From: Chelatococcus albus
Lineage (GTDB): Bacteria > Pseudomonadota > Alphaproteobacteria > Rhizobiales > Beijerinckiaceae
Direction of reading: 5' to 3'
Length of the DNA: 64,000 nucleotides
Assembly: GCF_030067675.1 (NCBI RefSeq)
Contig: NZ_JASJEV010000005.1
Span: 79,089-143,088 of the forward strand
Shown here: positions 42,898 through 51,745 of the stretch, piece by piece
Position numbering within the stretch: position 1 is the stretch's first letter
Layout of the letters: every line of letters starts with the position of its first letter
Position numbers and translations under genes: made by a program
The notes under the pieces: model-generated
The model's database searches: none
Told to the model about the DNA's origin: nothing
What the model saw: the letters and a program-made list of their open reading frames with translations, nothing else

Positions 42898-43677
42898 ATG
42901 GATCTCGGAATCGCCGGCCGCAAGGCCATCGTCTGCGCCTCGAGCCGCGGCCTAGGCCGGGGTTGCGCCGAAGCGCTCGCGGAAGCGGGCTGCAGCGTCG
43001 TCATCAATGGCCGCGACGCGGCCGCCCTCGACATGACCGCCGCCGCCATCCGGCAGAGGACGGGAGCGGACGTGACAGCGGTCGTCGCCGACGTGTCGAC
43101 GCCCGAAGGCCAGAAGCTGCTGCTCGCCGCCTGCCCGGAGCCCGACATCCTCGTCAACAACAACGGCGGCCCGCCCTACCGCAATTTTCGCGAACTCGAC
43201 CGCGAGGCCATGATCGCCGGCGTGGTGCAGAACATGGTCACCCCGATCGAGCTCATTCAGGCGGTTGTCGGCGGCATGATGGAGCGGGGCTTCGGCCGCA
43301 TCGTGGACATCACCTCCGCCTCGGTCCGCACGCCGATCAGCGGGCTCGACCTCTCATCGGGCGCGCGCGCCGGCCTCACCGCCTTCCTCGCGGGCGTGGC
43401 GCGCGAGGTGGCGCCTCACGGCGTGACCATCAACCACATCCTGCCGGGCATCTTCGACACCGATCGGTTGAAGGCGGGCTTCGCCCGTGCCGCCGCCGTG
43501 CGCGGCGCGAGCGTCGACGCCGTGAAGGCCGAGCGCATGGCGGAGGTGCCGGTCGGCCGGCTCGGTACGCCGGAGGAGTTCGGCAAGCTCTGCGCCTTCC
43601 TGTGCAGCGTGCATGCGGGTTACATCACCGGCCAGAGCATTCTCATCGACGGCGGCGCCTTCCGCACCACCGTCTGA
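42898..43677 (+). CDS. Atypical short-chain dehydrogenase/reductase (BKR-like)
   Basis: 259 residues. The cofactor loop is ASSRGLGRG instead of the usual TGxxxGxG, and NNNGG replaces NNAG. At the active site the Ser is present (ITSAS) but the Tyr-x-x-x-Lys is changed: the aligned segment LSSGARAGLTAF has no Tyr and Arg for Lys. This matches the subgroup of SDRs resembling beta-ketoacyl reductase with an incomplete tetrad, so catalysis is uncertain. CGGAGG precedes the ATG. Divergent from the LpxH-like gene. Confidence 0.87.
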   Translation: MDLGIAGRKAIVCASSRGLGRGCAEALAEAGCSVVINGRDAAALDMTAAAIRQRTGADVTAVVADVSTPEGQKLLLAACPEPDILVNNNGGPPYRNFRELDREAMIAGVVQNMVTPIELIQAVVGGMMERGFGRIVDITSASVRTPISGLDLSSGARAGLTAFLAGVAREVAPHGVTINHILPGIFDTDRLKAGFARAAAVRGASVDAVKAERMAEVPVGRLGTPEEFGKLCAFLCSVHAGYITGQSILIDGGAFRTTV

Positions 43678-43899
43678 AGCCGGCGCAGCAAGTGAAGACG
43701 TGCGGCGCGGGGAGAGGCCTGCCCGGCAACCGGGCATGACCGCCTGCCCAGCCGCCCCGCACAGCGGGGGGCGGACCTGAGGAACGCGATGCGCCCCCGA
43801 GCAGCGCGAAGGCTGCATGTCAGCCCTGCCGCCGCCCGTCTTGGTCGCGGCGGGGCTTCGTGCTCTCTGGGGGATGCTCTTCGCCGGAAAGCGCCGTCC

Positions 43900-44832
43900 G
43901 TGTCCCCCCTCCTCGGCATCAGCCTCAAAGTCCTGTCCGCGCTGTCCTTCACGCTGATGTCGGCCGGCATCAAGTATGTCAGCACGCGCTTTCCCACGGG
44001 CGAGCTCGTCTTCTTCCGCTCGGCCTTCGCGCTCCTGCCCCTCATCGCCTGGCTCGCCACGCAGGACGCGCTCGTCGATTCGCTGCGTACGCGCAACGTG
44101 CTCGGGCATCTGAAGCGCGGTGTCATCGGCTCGACGGGCATGTTCTGCGGTTTCACCGCGCTCGGCTACCTGCCCCTGCCCGACACCATCGCCATTGGCT
44201 ACACCGCGCCGCTGCTCGTCGTCGTGCTCGCCGCGGTGATCCTCAAGGAGGTGGTGCGCTTCTACCGGTGGACGGCGGTCGGCATCGGCTTCGCCGGCGT
44301 ACTCATCATGCTCGTGCCGCATTTCTCCGAGAGCGCGCTCGTCAACGGCTTCGGCACGGGGCCCGCCATCGGCGCCCTCTTCTCGCTCGCCGGCGCCTTC
44401 TGCGCCGCCGGCGCGACCATCGAGGTGCGCAAGCTCATCGGCACGGAGAAGACGGGCGCCATCGTCTTCTATTTCTCCATGCTGACGACGCTGCTCGGCC
44501 TCTCGACGATCCTCATCGGCAACTGGTCGGCCCCGACGCTCGCCGAGTTCGGCCTCCTCGTCGTCATCGGCATCCTCGGCGGCATCGGCCAGATCCTGCT
44601 CACGCAGAGCTACCGCTTCGCGGACGCCTCCCTCGTCGCGCCGTTCGAATACACCACCATGATCTGGGCCCTCGTCATCGGCTGGTTCGCCTTCGGCGAA
44701 CTGCCGGCGGCGACGGTCCTCATCGGCGCGGCCATCGTGATTACCTCGGGCCTCTTCGTCATCTGGCGGGAGCATCAGCTCGGCCTCGAGCGCAAGCGCG
44801 CCCGCGAGGCCGCGCCGCCGCGCGCGACCTGA
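43900..44832 (+). CDS. EamA/DMT-family transporter
   Basis: 310 residues from a GTG start, with ten membrane helices in two EamA repeats. LSALSFTLMSAGIKYVSTRF, FFRSAFALLPL and TQSYRFADASLVAPFEYTTM IWALVIGWFAFGELP are typical of DMT exporters (RarD/YdcZ-like). Substrate unknown, probably a small metabolite. An in-frame ATG at 43789 would add 37 residues of arginine-rich sequence that is unlikely to be translated. Confidence 0.85.
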   Translation: MSPLLGISLKVLSALSFTLMSAGIKYVSTRFPTGELVFFRSAFALLPLIAWLATQDALVDSLRTRNVLGHLKRGVIGSTGMFCGFTALGYLPLPDTIAIGYTAPLLVVVLAAVILKEVVRFYRWTAVGIGFAGVLIMLVPHFSESALVNGFGTGPAIGALFSLAGAFCAAGATIEVRKLIGTEKTGAIVFYFSMLTTLLGLSTILIGNWSAPTLAEFGLLVVIGILGGIGQILLTQSYRFADASLVAPFEYTTMIWALVIGWFAFGELPAATVLIGAAIVITSGLFVIWREHQLGLERKRAREAAPPRAT

Positions 44833-44905
44833 GACCCGGCCTCGCCGCTTGCCAAGGCGGCGGCGGCGTCATAATGCCTGCTCCCTCCCGAGAACGAGGC
44901 CGCCA

Positions 44906-45583
44906 GTGACGCCGGTCGATCTCCGCCTCTACGCCATCCTCGATCCGACGCGCACGTGCGGGCGCGATCTGCCCGCGCTCGCCGCCGCGGCCGTCGCCGG
45001 GGGTACGACGCTCCTGCAGTATCGCGACAAGGAGGCCGACACGCGCACCCTCGTCGCGCGCGCCCGCGCCATCCGCGCGGCGACCGCCGGCAGCGGCGTG
45101 CCGCTCCTCGTCAACGATCGGGTCGATGTCGCGCTCGCCGCTGGAGCCGACGGCGTGCACATCGGCCAGGAGGATATGGCGGCGGAGGATGCACGCCGGC
45201 TCCTCGGTCCCGCGGCCATCGTCGGCCTGACCCTCAAGACCGAGGCGCACGCCCGCGCGCTCGCCGGCGCGCCCGTGGACTACGCCTGCATCGGCGGGGT
45301 CTTCGCGACGGTCAGCAAGCACAATCCCGAGCCGCCCGTCGGCCTCGCCGGCCTCGCACACATTGCCGAGGTCGCCCGCGCCACGGCGCCCGGGCTGCCG
45401 GTCGGCGCCATCGCCGGCATCGACGCAACGAATGCGGCAGGCGTGATCGGCGCCGGCGCCGACGGCATCGCCGTGATCTCCGCCGTCTTCATGGCTGAGG
45501 ATGTCGCCGCTGCAAGCCGCCGCCTGCGCGCCGTCGTCGACGAAGCGCTCGCCGCACGCGGCAGCACGGGGAGCCCGGCATGA
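44906..45583 (+). CDS. thiE: Thiamine-phosphate synthase ThiE
   Basis: 225 residues from GTG. LLQYRDKEAD binds pyrophosphate, and NDRVDVALAAGADGVHIGQE DM, LTLKTEAHA and the C-terminal AIAGIDATNAAGVIGAGADG IAVISA are the TIM-barrel phosphate sites of ThiE. It joins hydroxymethylpyrimidine pyrophosphate with the thiazole phosphate in thiamine synthesis. It overlaps thiD by 4 nt (ATGA). No TPP riboswitch is visible upstream. Confidence 0.93.
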   Translation: MTPVDLRLYAILDPTRTCGRDLPALAAAAVAGGTTLLQYRDKEADTRTLVARARAIRAATAGSGVPLLVNDRVDVALAAGADGVHIGQEDMAAEDARRLLGPAAIVGLTLKTEAHARALAGAPVDYACIGGVFATVSKHNPEPPVGLAGLAHIAEVARATAPGLPVGAIAGIDATNAAGVIGAGADGIAVISAVFMAEDVAAASRRLRAVVDEALAARGSTGSPA

Positions 45584-46395
45584 CCGCCATCGCCGTCACC
45601 ATCGCCGGTTCGGACTCGGGCGGAGGCGCCGGCATCCAGGCCGACCTCAAGACATTCTCGGCGCTTGGCGTATACGGCGCGAGCGTCATCACCGCCCTCA
45701 CCGCCCAGAACACGCTCGGCGTCCAGGGCATCCACGACGTGCCGCCGGATTTCGTGGCGCGGCAGATCGATTCCGTCTTCTCCGACCTCGCAGTCGGCGC
45801 CGTGAAGATCGGCATGCTGTCGCGCCCCATGGTGATCGACATCGTGGCCGCCGGCCTCGATCGCCACCATGCCACGCAGGTGGTGCTCGATCCCGTCATG
45901 ATCGCCGCGAGCGGCGACCGGCTCCTCGCTGCCGAGGCCATCGAAACCCTGCGTCGCGTGCTCCTGCCGCGCGCTCTCCTCGTCACGCCCAACCTGCCGG
46001 AAGCGGCGGCACTCCTCGACGCACCGGTCGCCGCGAGCGAGGAGGAGATGCGCGCGCAGGGGGCAAGCATCCTCGCCTTCGGCCCGCGCGCCGTGCTGAT
46101 GAAGGGCGGGCACGGCACCGGCCCCGAGAGTGTCGACCTCCTCGTCACACCGGAGGGCGTGGAGCGTTTCCCTGCGCTGCGGCGGGAGACCGCCAACACG
46201 CACGGCACCGGCTGCACCCTCTCCTCGGCCATCGCCGCGGGCCTCGCCAAGGGAGAGCCGCTCGCCGAGGCGGTCGGCCATGCGAAGGCCTATGTCAGCG
46301 CCGCCATCGCCGCCGCGGACAGGTTGCAGATCGGGGCGGGGCACGGCCCGGTGCATCACTTCCACCACTGGTGGCCGGCGGGCGACCGCCGCTGA
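45580..46395 (+). CDS. thiD: HMP/HMP-P kinase ThiD
   Basis: 271 residues. The ribokinase-like fold shows GSDSGGGAGIQADLKTFSAL near the N-terminus and NTHGTGCTLSSAIAAGLA, with the catalytic Asp region near the C-terminus. ThiD phosphorylates hydroxymethylpyrimidine and its phosphate, providing ThiE with substrate. Translation is coupled to thiE by the ATGA overlap. Confidence 0.95.
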   Translation: MTAIAVTIAGSDSGGGAGIQADLKTFSALGVYGASVITALTAQNTLGVQGIHDVPPDFVARQIDSVFSDLAVGAVKIGMLSRPMVIDIVAAGLDRHHATQVVLDPVMIAASGDRLLAAEAIETLRRVLLPRALLVTPNLPEAAALLDAPVAASEEEMRAQGASILAFGPRAVLMKGGHGTGPESVDLLVTPEGVERFPALRRETANTHGTGCTLSSAIAAGLAKGEPLAEAVGHAKAYVSAAIAAADRLQIGAGHGPVHHFHHWWPAGDRR

Positions 46396-46520
46396 GCGCC
46401 GCCCGGGGGTGTCGGCGCGGCCCGCGGTCGCGCTTGATCGCGTCGCGGCCTTCCGGCACATTGCGTCCGACTTTCCAAACAACCGTTCGCTTTACCGAAA
46501 GCGCCCCGGAGGCAACCACC

Positions 46521-47138
46521 ATGGCCGTCGAAGGCAAGGATCGGAGCCGCGAGCTCGAAGCCGGCGCGCAGATCTTGTCCGGCCACCTGGGCAAGACCGT
46601 CCAGCGCCTGCGCAAGGCCTACAACCTGTCGCTGTCGGAGCTTGCCGAACAGTCGGGCGTGGCGAAGTCGATCATCAGCCAGATCGAGCGCAACGAGACG
46701 AACCCGACGCTCGCCACCATCTGGCGCCTGAGCCAGGCGCTCGACGTATCGATCGAGCGGGTGCTCGCCACGGGCGGCGATGAGCCCTTCATCGAGCGTT
46801 CGTCACGTGCCGACACGCCCATCCTCGTCTCCGAGGATGGCAAGATGCGCCTCGCCATCATCGGCTGGATCAAGACCGTCGAGTGGCTGCAATGGTACGA
46901 CGTGCAGGCCGAGCCCGGCGCCGTCCTCGAATCCGACGCGCATCAGCGCGGCTCGGTCGAGAGCCTCTCCGTGCTCGAGGGCGAATTCGAGGTCGAGGTC
47001 GGCGGCGTCGTGCAGACGGCCAAGGCCGGCGAGAGCCTGCGCTACCGCTGCGACCGTCCGCATATCGTGCGCTGCGTGGGCGAGACGCCCGGACGCGCCA
47101 CCATGGTGTGCATCCTCAAGGCCGCCGTGATGGATTGA
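46521..47138 (+). CDS. Xre-cupin transcriptional regulator
   Basis: 205 residues. Residues 24-85 form the helix-turn-helix (TVQRLRKAYNLSLSELAEQS GVAKSIISQIERNETNPTLA TIWRLSQALDVS), followed by a cupin barrel (about 110-200; HQRGSVESLSVLEGEFEVEV GG, AGESLRYRCDRPHIVRC). This is the PuuR/SinR-like layout that senses a small ligand. GGAGG precedes the ATG. Target genes are not evident. Confidence 0.9.
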   Translation: MAVEGKDRSRELEAGAQILSGHLGKTVQRLRKAYNLSLSELAEQSGVAKSIISQIERNETNPTLATIWRLSQALDVSIERVLATGGDEPFIERSSRADTPILVSEDGKMRLAIIGWIKTVEWLQWYDVQAEPGAVLESDAHQRGSVESLSVLEGEFEVEVGGVVQTAKAGESLRYRCDRPHIVRCVGETPGRATMVCILKAAVMD

Positions 47139-47195
47139 GGATGAGCCGCATACCTCTCTCCCCGTCGAACGGAGGAGAGGGAACCCATGTTCTCC

Positions 47196-48122
47196 CTATT
47201 TCGGTGCCTTCTTGACGGCGCTCGGCCGCGCAGGCAGCGACTTCAGGTAGTCCGCCATCGCCTCACGGTCGGATTGCGGCAGGTTCGCCGTGTTTTTCAC
47301 CACCGGCGCCATGTTGGAGCCGACGGAGTCGAACTCCGGCGTGAAGCCTGTGGTCAGAAGCTCGACGATGTCGCTCTTCGACCAGGAGCCGATGCCGCTC
47401 GCATCGGGCGTGATATTGGGCACGACACCCTTGCCGTCAGGATTGGGGCCGCCGGCGAAGCGCTGCTCGGACACGATGCCGCCCAGCCGGTCGCGCGGGC
47501 TGTGGCACTCGGCGCAATGCCCGGGCCCCTCGACGAGATAGGCGCCGCGGTTGGCGGCGGCGCTCTTGCCGGCGGCCGGCTCGAAGACCTTGCCGTCGAG
47601 ATAGATGAGCTTCCAGAAGCCGAGAGCCCGGCGAATGTTGAAGGGGAACGGCAGGTCGTGATCGCGCACCCGGCCCTCGACCGCCGGCAGCGTCATCATG
47701 AAGGCGAAGAGATCGCGCAGGTCGCCCGCGTTCATGCGCTGGTAGGACGTATACGGGAAGGCCGGGTAATAGTGCCGGCCGTCGGGCGACACGCCCGCCC
47801 GCATGGCGCGGACGAACTGCTCCGGGGTCCAGGCACCGATGCCGTCGCGCGGATGCGGCGAGATGTTCGGCGCGTAGAAGGTGCCAAAGGGCGAATGCAG
47901 CGCGAGCCCGCCGCCGAGCCGCGTCTTGTCCTCGGCCCCCGGGACGGCGTGGCAGGAGGTGCAACCGCCGGCGTAGAAGAGCGTGCGACCGTTTTCGAGG
48001 TTCGACGCGCCGCCCGGCAGCGCCTCCGTGCCCGTGGCCTGCAGCGAGGGGCTCGTGAGAACCCACGCACCACCGGCGCCGAAGAGGGCGACGAGGGCGA
48101 TCGCCCCCATGAAACGCTTCAT
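47196..48122 (-). CDS. Periplasmic diheme cytochrome c
   Basis: 308 residues. An uncleaved or cleaved N-terminal hydrophobic helix (6-22) precedes two heme sites, CTSCH at 54-58 and CAECH at 203-207, each in a cytochrome c fold (YAPNISPHPRDGIGAWTPEQ, VVPNITPDASGIGSWSKSDI). This type carries electrons from periplasmic or membrane dehydrogenases (alcohol, aldehyde, nicotinate). It is last in the leftward series after two cytochromes c' and a molybdenum hydroxylase. Confidence 0.92.
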   Translation of the reverse strand: MKRFMGAIALVALFGAGGAWVLTSPSLQATGTEALPGGASNLENGRTLFYAGGCTSCHAVPGAEDKTRLGGGLALHSPFGTFYAPNISPHPRDGIGAWTPEQFVRAMRAGVSPDGRHYYPAFPYTSYQRMNAGDLRDLFAFMMTLPAVEGRVRDHDLPFPFNIRRALGFWKLIYLDGKVFEPAAGKSAAANRGAYLVEGPGHCAECHSPRDRLGGIVSEQRFAGGPNPDGKGVVPNITPDASGIGSWSKSDIVELLTTGFTPEFDSVGSNMAPVVKNTANLPQSDREAMADYLKSLPARPSAVKKAPK

Positions 48123-48225
48123 CGCATCAATCCACCATCATGACATCATGGGCTCGCCCGGAAGGGCGCCCGCCCGCGCGGGGCGGAAGGCTTCCCGCCT
48201 CCCGCCCCGGCATCGGGCCCGAGAG

Positions 48226-48663
48226 TCAGCTCTTCTTCATGCGGAAGGACTCGTGGCAGGTGCTGCAGTTCTTCGTGACGGCACCGAACGCCGCCTTGAA
48301 GCCGTCGAGATCGGCAGCCTTGCTGGCGGCATCCGCCGCATCCTTCTCGAACTTGGCGGCGGCCGCCGTGAAGCCGCTCTTGTCTTCCCAGATCTTCGCC
48401 GCGGCCTCGGTGTTGCCGCCGGTCTTCGTGTTGTCCGGGAAGAGCGCCGGGAACTTCTGCGCCGCCTGCTGGTAGGCCTTGAAGATCTCCTGCGCCTTGA
48501 CTGAATCGAAGGGCATCTCGCCCTTGGCCATGGCGGCGCCCGTCTTCGTCGCGGCCCCGACGCTCTTCATGGTGTCCTTGCGCTCGGCGATCGGATCGTT
48601 CGCGGCCACGACGGCCGATACGCCCAGGGCGAGCGCTGCAACGACAATGACGGGACGGATCAT
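48226..48663 (-). CDS. Cytochrome c' (copy 1)
   Basis: 145 residues. A signal peptide (residues 1-20) precedes a four-helix cytochrome c' whose heme motif CSTCH is at 133-137, 8 residues from the C-terminus, as in the family. AGGAG lies before the ATG. High-spin c' cytochromes bind NO or O2 and may also shuttle electrons. Paralogue of the next upstream gene, same length. Confidence 0.9.
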   Translation of the reverse strand: MIRPVIVVAALALGVSAVVAANDPIAERKDTMKSVGAATKTGAAMAKGEMPFDSVKAQEIFKAYQQAAQKFPALFPDNTKTGGNTEAAAKIWEDKSGFTAAAAKFEKDAADAASKAADLDGFKAAFGAVTKNCSTCHESFRMKKS

Positions 48664-48842
48664 GGCACGGATTCTCCTGTTCGATTCGACGGCCGAGCGA
48701 CCGTTGCGGGCGATTCGGCGCGCGGCATTCAACACGGACAGTTTGTCATCATTCCAATGACGAGATGGTGAGGACCCGGCTGCGCACGGCGCGATGTCTG
48801 CAAGGACTTCCTTGCACGAGCGCAAGACCGGTGGCTGGCCGC

Positions 48843-49280
48843 TCAGCTCTTCTTGATGCGGTATTTCTCGTGGCAGGCGCCGCAGTTCTTCGTCACGATC
48901 GCGAAGCCCGCGCGGAAGCTCGCGAGGTCCTTCGTCGCCGCGGCCGCCTCCGCGGCCTCCTTCTCGAACTTGGCGAAGCCGGCCCGGAAGCCTGCCATGT
49001 CCTCCCAGATGCGCGGGGCGGCACTCGTGTCCCCGCCGGTCTTCGAATTCTCGGGGAAGAGCCCCGGCATCGTGCGCGCGGCTTCCTGATAGGTCCTGAA
49101 GATGCCCTGTGCCTTGGCGAGATCGAAGGGCGCCTGGCCCTTCGCCATGGCGGCGCCGGCCTCCGTCGCCGCGCCGTTCGCCTTCATCGTCTTCTTGCGC
49201 TCGGCGATGACGTCGCCCTGCGCCAGCACGGCCATTGCGCCGGACGCCAGCATAAGTGCTGCAGCGGCGATGCGGATCAT
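48843..49280 (-). CDS. Cytochrome c' (copy 2)
   Basis: 145 residues. Signal peptide (1-20), then the c' bundle with CGACH at 133-137. IAERKKTMKANGAATEAGAA MAKGQAPFD and FKVEKDAAEA-type helices align with copy 1. GGGAGGG precedes the ATG. The two copies are separated by about 180 nt and are tandem duplicates. Confidence 0.9.
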   Translation of the reverse strand: MIRIAAAALMLASGAMAVLAQGDVIAERKKTMKANGAATEAGAAMAKGQAPFDLAKAQGIFRTYQEAARTMPGLFPENSKTGGDTSAAPRIWEDMAGFRAGFAKFEKEAAEAAAATKDLASFRAGFAIVTKNCGACHEKYRIKKS

Positions 49281-49396
49281 GATGCCCTCCCTCAGGCGTG
49301 ACGATCCGTCGACAGCCGGCGTGGCGCCGGCCGCCGCCCATTTGAACACCGCCGCCCCGGGGTTGTTCCAGACAAATCCGCACGACGCGGCGGCGC

Positions 49397-51712
49397 TCAG
49401 GCCGCCTTGGCTGCCCGCGCCGCGTTGATTGCGGCGAAGATGCGCGCTGGCGTCGCCGGCATGTCGATGTGCGCCGTTCCATAGGCACGGTGCAGCGCGT
49501 CGACCACCGCGTTCATGACCGCCGGCGTCGCGCCGATGGCACCGGCCTCGCCTGCACCCTTCATGCCGAGCACGTTCGTCGTCGACGGCACGTTGCGCGT
49601 CTCGAAGGTGAAGGAGGGGATGTCGCCGGCCCGCGGCAGGCCGTAGTCCATGAGCGAGGCCGTGACGAGCTGACCGTCGCCATCATAGACCGTGTGCTCA
49701 TGCAGGGCCTGGCCGATCCCCTGCACGGCGCCCCCGTGCACCTGGCCGGCGAGCAACAGCGGGTTGAGAGTCACGCCGAAGTCGTCGACCACCGTATAGC
49801 GTTCGATGGACACGGCGCCCGTGTCCGGGTCGAGCTCGATCTCGCAGATATGCGAGCCGTTGGGATAGGTGGCCTCCGGCGGCGTCCACTCGTCCTCCAC
49901 CGAGAGGAGTTCGGGCGTGGCAGCCGGCAGCGCCGCGATCTCGGCGAAGGAGAGAGCCCGGTCCGTGCCGGCGATCCGAACCGCACCTGCGGCAATCTCG
50001 AGGTCGGCCGGGCCCGCCTCCAGGGCGTCGGCTGCGAGCTGCTTCAGATTATCGCCCAGCGTGCGGGAGGCCGCGGCGACCGAAGCCCCGCCGACGGGGA
50101 TCGAGCGCGACCCGCCAGTACCCCCGCCAGTGGCGATCATGTCCGTGTCACCTTGGTGCACCTTGACCTTGTCGAGCGGCAAGTCGAGGTGATGGGCGAC
50201 GAGCTGCGCGTAGGCGGTGAGATGGCCCTGGCCTGTCGACTGAGTGCCGATGAGCACCGTGACCGAGCCATCCTTCTCGAGTCGCACCATCGCCTTCTCC
50301 GCCGCGCCGCCGGCGCAGGCCTCGATGTAGGTGGCGAGCCCGATGCCCCTGAGGCGCCCCGCCCTGCGCGAGGCCTTCAGCCGGTCCTTGAACCCGGCCC
50401 AGTCGCCGAGCTCCTGGGCACGGCGCATGTGCGCCTCGAACTCGCCCGTGTCGTAGACGCGCCCTGTCTGCGTCGTGTGGGGCATGCGCGACGGCTTGAT
50501 GAAGTTGAGCGCCCGGAGTGCATCCGGTGCCTTGCCGATGGTGCGCGCGATATGGTCGACGAAGCGCTCGATGACGAAGGCTGCCTCCGGCCGGCCCGCA
50601 CCGCGGTAGGCGTCGACCGGCACGGTGTTCGTATAGATGCCGCGCACGCGCACGTGGACGGCCGGGATGTCGTAGCAGCCCGGCGACATGCCGGCCCCGA
50701 GCGCCGGCACATAGGGGCCGAACTGCGAGGCATAGGCGCCGAGGTTGGCCTTGAGATCGACGCGCAGGCCGAGGAAGCGGCCGCGCTTGTCGAGCGCCAT
50801 CTCGGCGACCGTCAGGTTGTCGCGCCCCTGCGTGTCGCCGAGGAAATGCTCGCCGCGCTCCGCCACCCAGCGCACCGGCCGCCCGAGCCGCTCGGCGGCG
50901 ACCGCACAGAGCGGATATTCGCGGTACATGAAGATCTTGGTGCCGAAGCCGCCGCCCACGTCCGGCGTGACGACGCGCACGCGCGCCGGATCGACCTTCA
51001 GGATGCGCGTCGCCAGAATGTCGCGGATGTCATGGCTGCCCTGGCTGCCGAGGGTCACCGTCCAGCGGCGGCTCGCCGCGTCGTATTCGGCGAGGCAGGC
51101 GCGCGTTTCGAGGTAGTTGGCGACGAGGCGATTGTTAACGAGCTTGAGCGAAACGACCCGATCGGCCTTGGCGAAGGCCGCGTCGGTCCGGGCCTTGTCG
51201 CCGATCTCGGTGTCGAAGGCGACATTCGTGCCGAACTGCGGCCAGACGAGCGGTGCGTCCGCCGCGAGCGCCGCCTCGATCCCGACCGTGACGGGCAGTG
51301 AATCCCATTCGATCGAGAGCGCCTCGGCCGCGTCGCGCGCCTGTGCCTCGCTCTCGGCGACGACGAAGGCGACCGCCTCGCCCACGTGCCGCACCGTGTC
51401 CTTGGGCAGGACGGGACAGGGGGGCACGGCCATCTTGCGACCGTCGCTGTTCTTCGCCGGCGCGAGGCACGGGATGTCGCCGAGGGCGGCGACATCCGCA
51501 TGGGTGAGCACCATGAGGACGCCCGGCATCGCCCGTACCGTCTCGACATCCTCGATGCGAAAGCGGGCATGGGCGTGCGGGCTGCGCACGACCACCGCAT
51601 GCGCCGTGCCCTCCGGCACAACGTCCGAGGTATAGCGCCCCGCGCCGGTCACGAACTTCACATCCTCGACCCGCCGCGCCGGCTGGCCGATGCCGAACTT
51701 CATGGGACGCAT
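49397..51712 (-). CDS. Molybdenum hydroxylase large subunit (xanthine dehydrogenase / CoxL-like)
   Basis: 771 residues. The N-terminal domain begins RRVEDVKFVTGAGRYTSDV, and the molybdopterin-binding part contains DVGGGFGTKIFMYREY, AYRGAGRPEAAFVIER and the GMKGAGEAGAIGA segment with the catalytic glutamate. The AYRGAGR form places it with the broad hydroxylase group, not with form I CO dehydrogenase (AYRCSFR). No [2Fe-2S] (CoxS) or FAD (CoxM) partner gene is in view; instead two cytochromes c' and a diheme cytochrome c follow. Substrate unknown. An AGGAGA precedes the ATG. Confidence 0.9.
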   Translation of the reverse strand: MRPMKFGIGQPARRVEDVKFVTGAGRYTSDVVPEGTAHAVVVRSPHAHARFRIEDVETVRAMPGVLMVLTHADVAALGDIPCLAPAKNSDGRKMAVPPCPVLPKDTVRHVGEAVAFVVAESEAQARDAAEALSIEWDSLPVTVGIEAALAADAPLVWPQFGTNVAFDTEIGDKARTDAAFAKADRVVSLKLVNNRLVANYLETRACLAEYDAASRRWTVTLGSQGSHDIRDILATRILKVDPARVRVVTPDVGGGFGTKIFMYREYPLCAVAAERLGRPVRWVAERGEHFLGDTQGRDNLTVAEMALDKRGRFLGLRVDLKANLGAYASQFGPYVPALGAGMSPGCYDIPAVHVRVRGIYTNTVPVDAYRGAGRPEAAFVIERFVDHIARTIGKAPDALRALNFIKPSRMPHTTQTGRVYDTGEFEAHMRRAQELGDWAGFKDRLKASRRAGRLRGIGLATYIEACAGGAAEKAMVRLEKDGSVTVLIGTQSTGQGHLTAYAQLVAHHLDLPLDKVKVHQGDTDMIATGGGTGGSRSIPVGGASVAAASRTLGDNLKQLAADALEAGPADLEIAAGAVRIAGTDRALSFAEIAALPAATPELLSVEDEWTPPEATYPNGSHICEIELDPDTGAVSIERYTVVDDFGVTLNPLLLAGQVHGGAVQGIGQALHEHTVYDGDGQLVTASLMDYGLPRAGDIPSFTFETRNVPSTTNVLGMKGAGEAGAIGATPAVMNAVVDALHRAYGTAHIDMPATPARIFAAINAARAAKAA

Positions 51713-51745
51713 GGGCTCTCCTGTGACGATGATGCGATCAGCCGC

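Noticed and set aside
43720-43736. TGCCCGG/CCGGGCA stem after the SDR gene as a terminator
   Set aside because: No T-run follows, and several other GC stems are equally possible in this stretch.
44833-44905. Possible TPP riboswitch ahead of thiE
   Set aside because: The gap is only 73 nt and does not contain the conserved CUGAGA or the downstream THI-box core; there is only a short GC hairpin.
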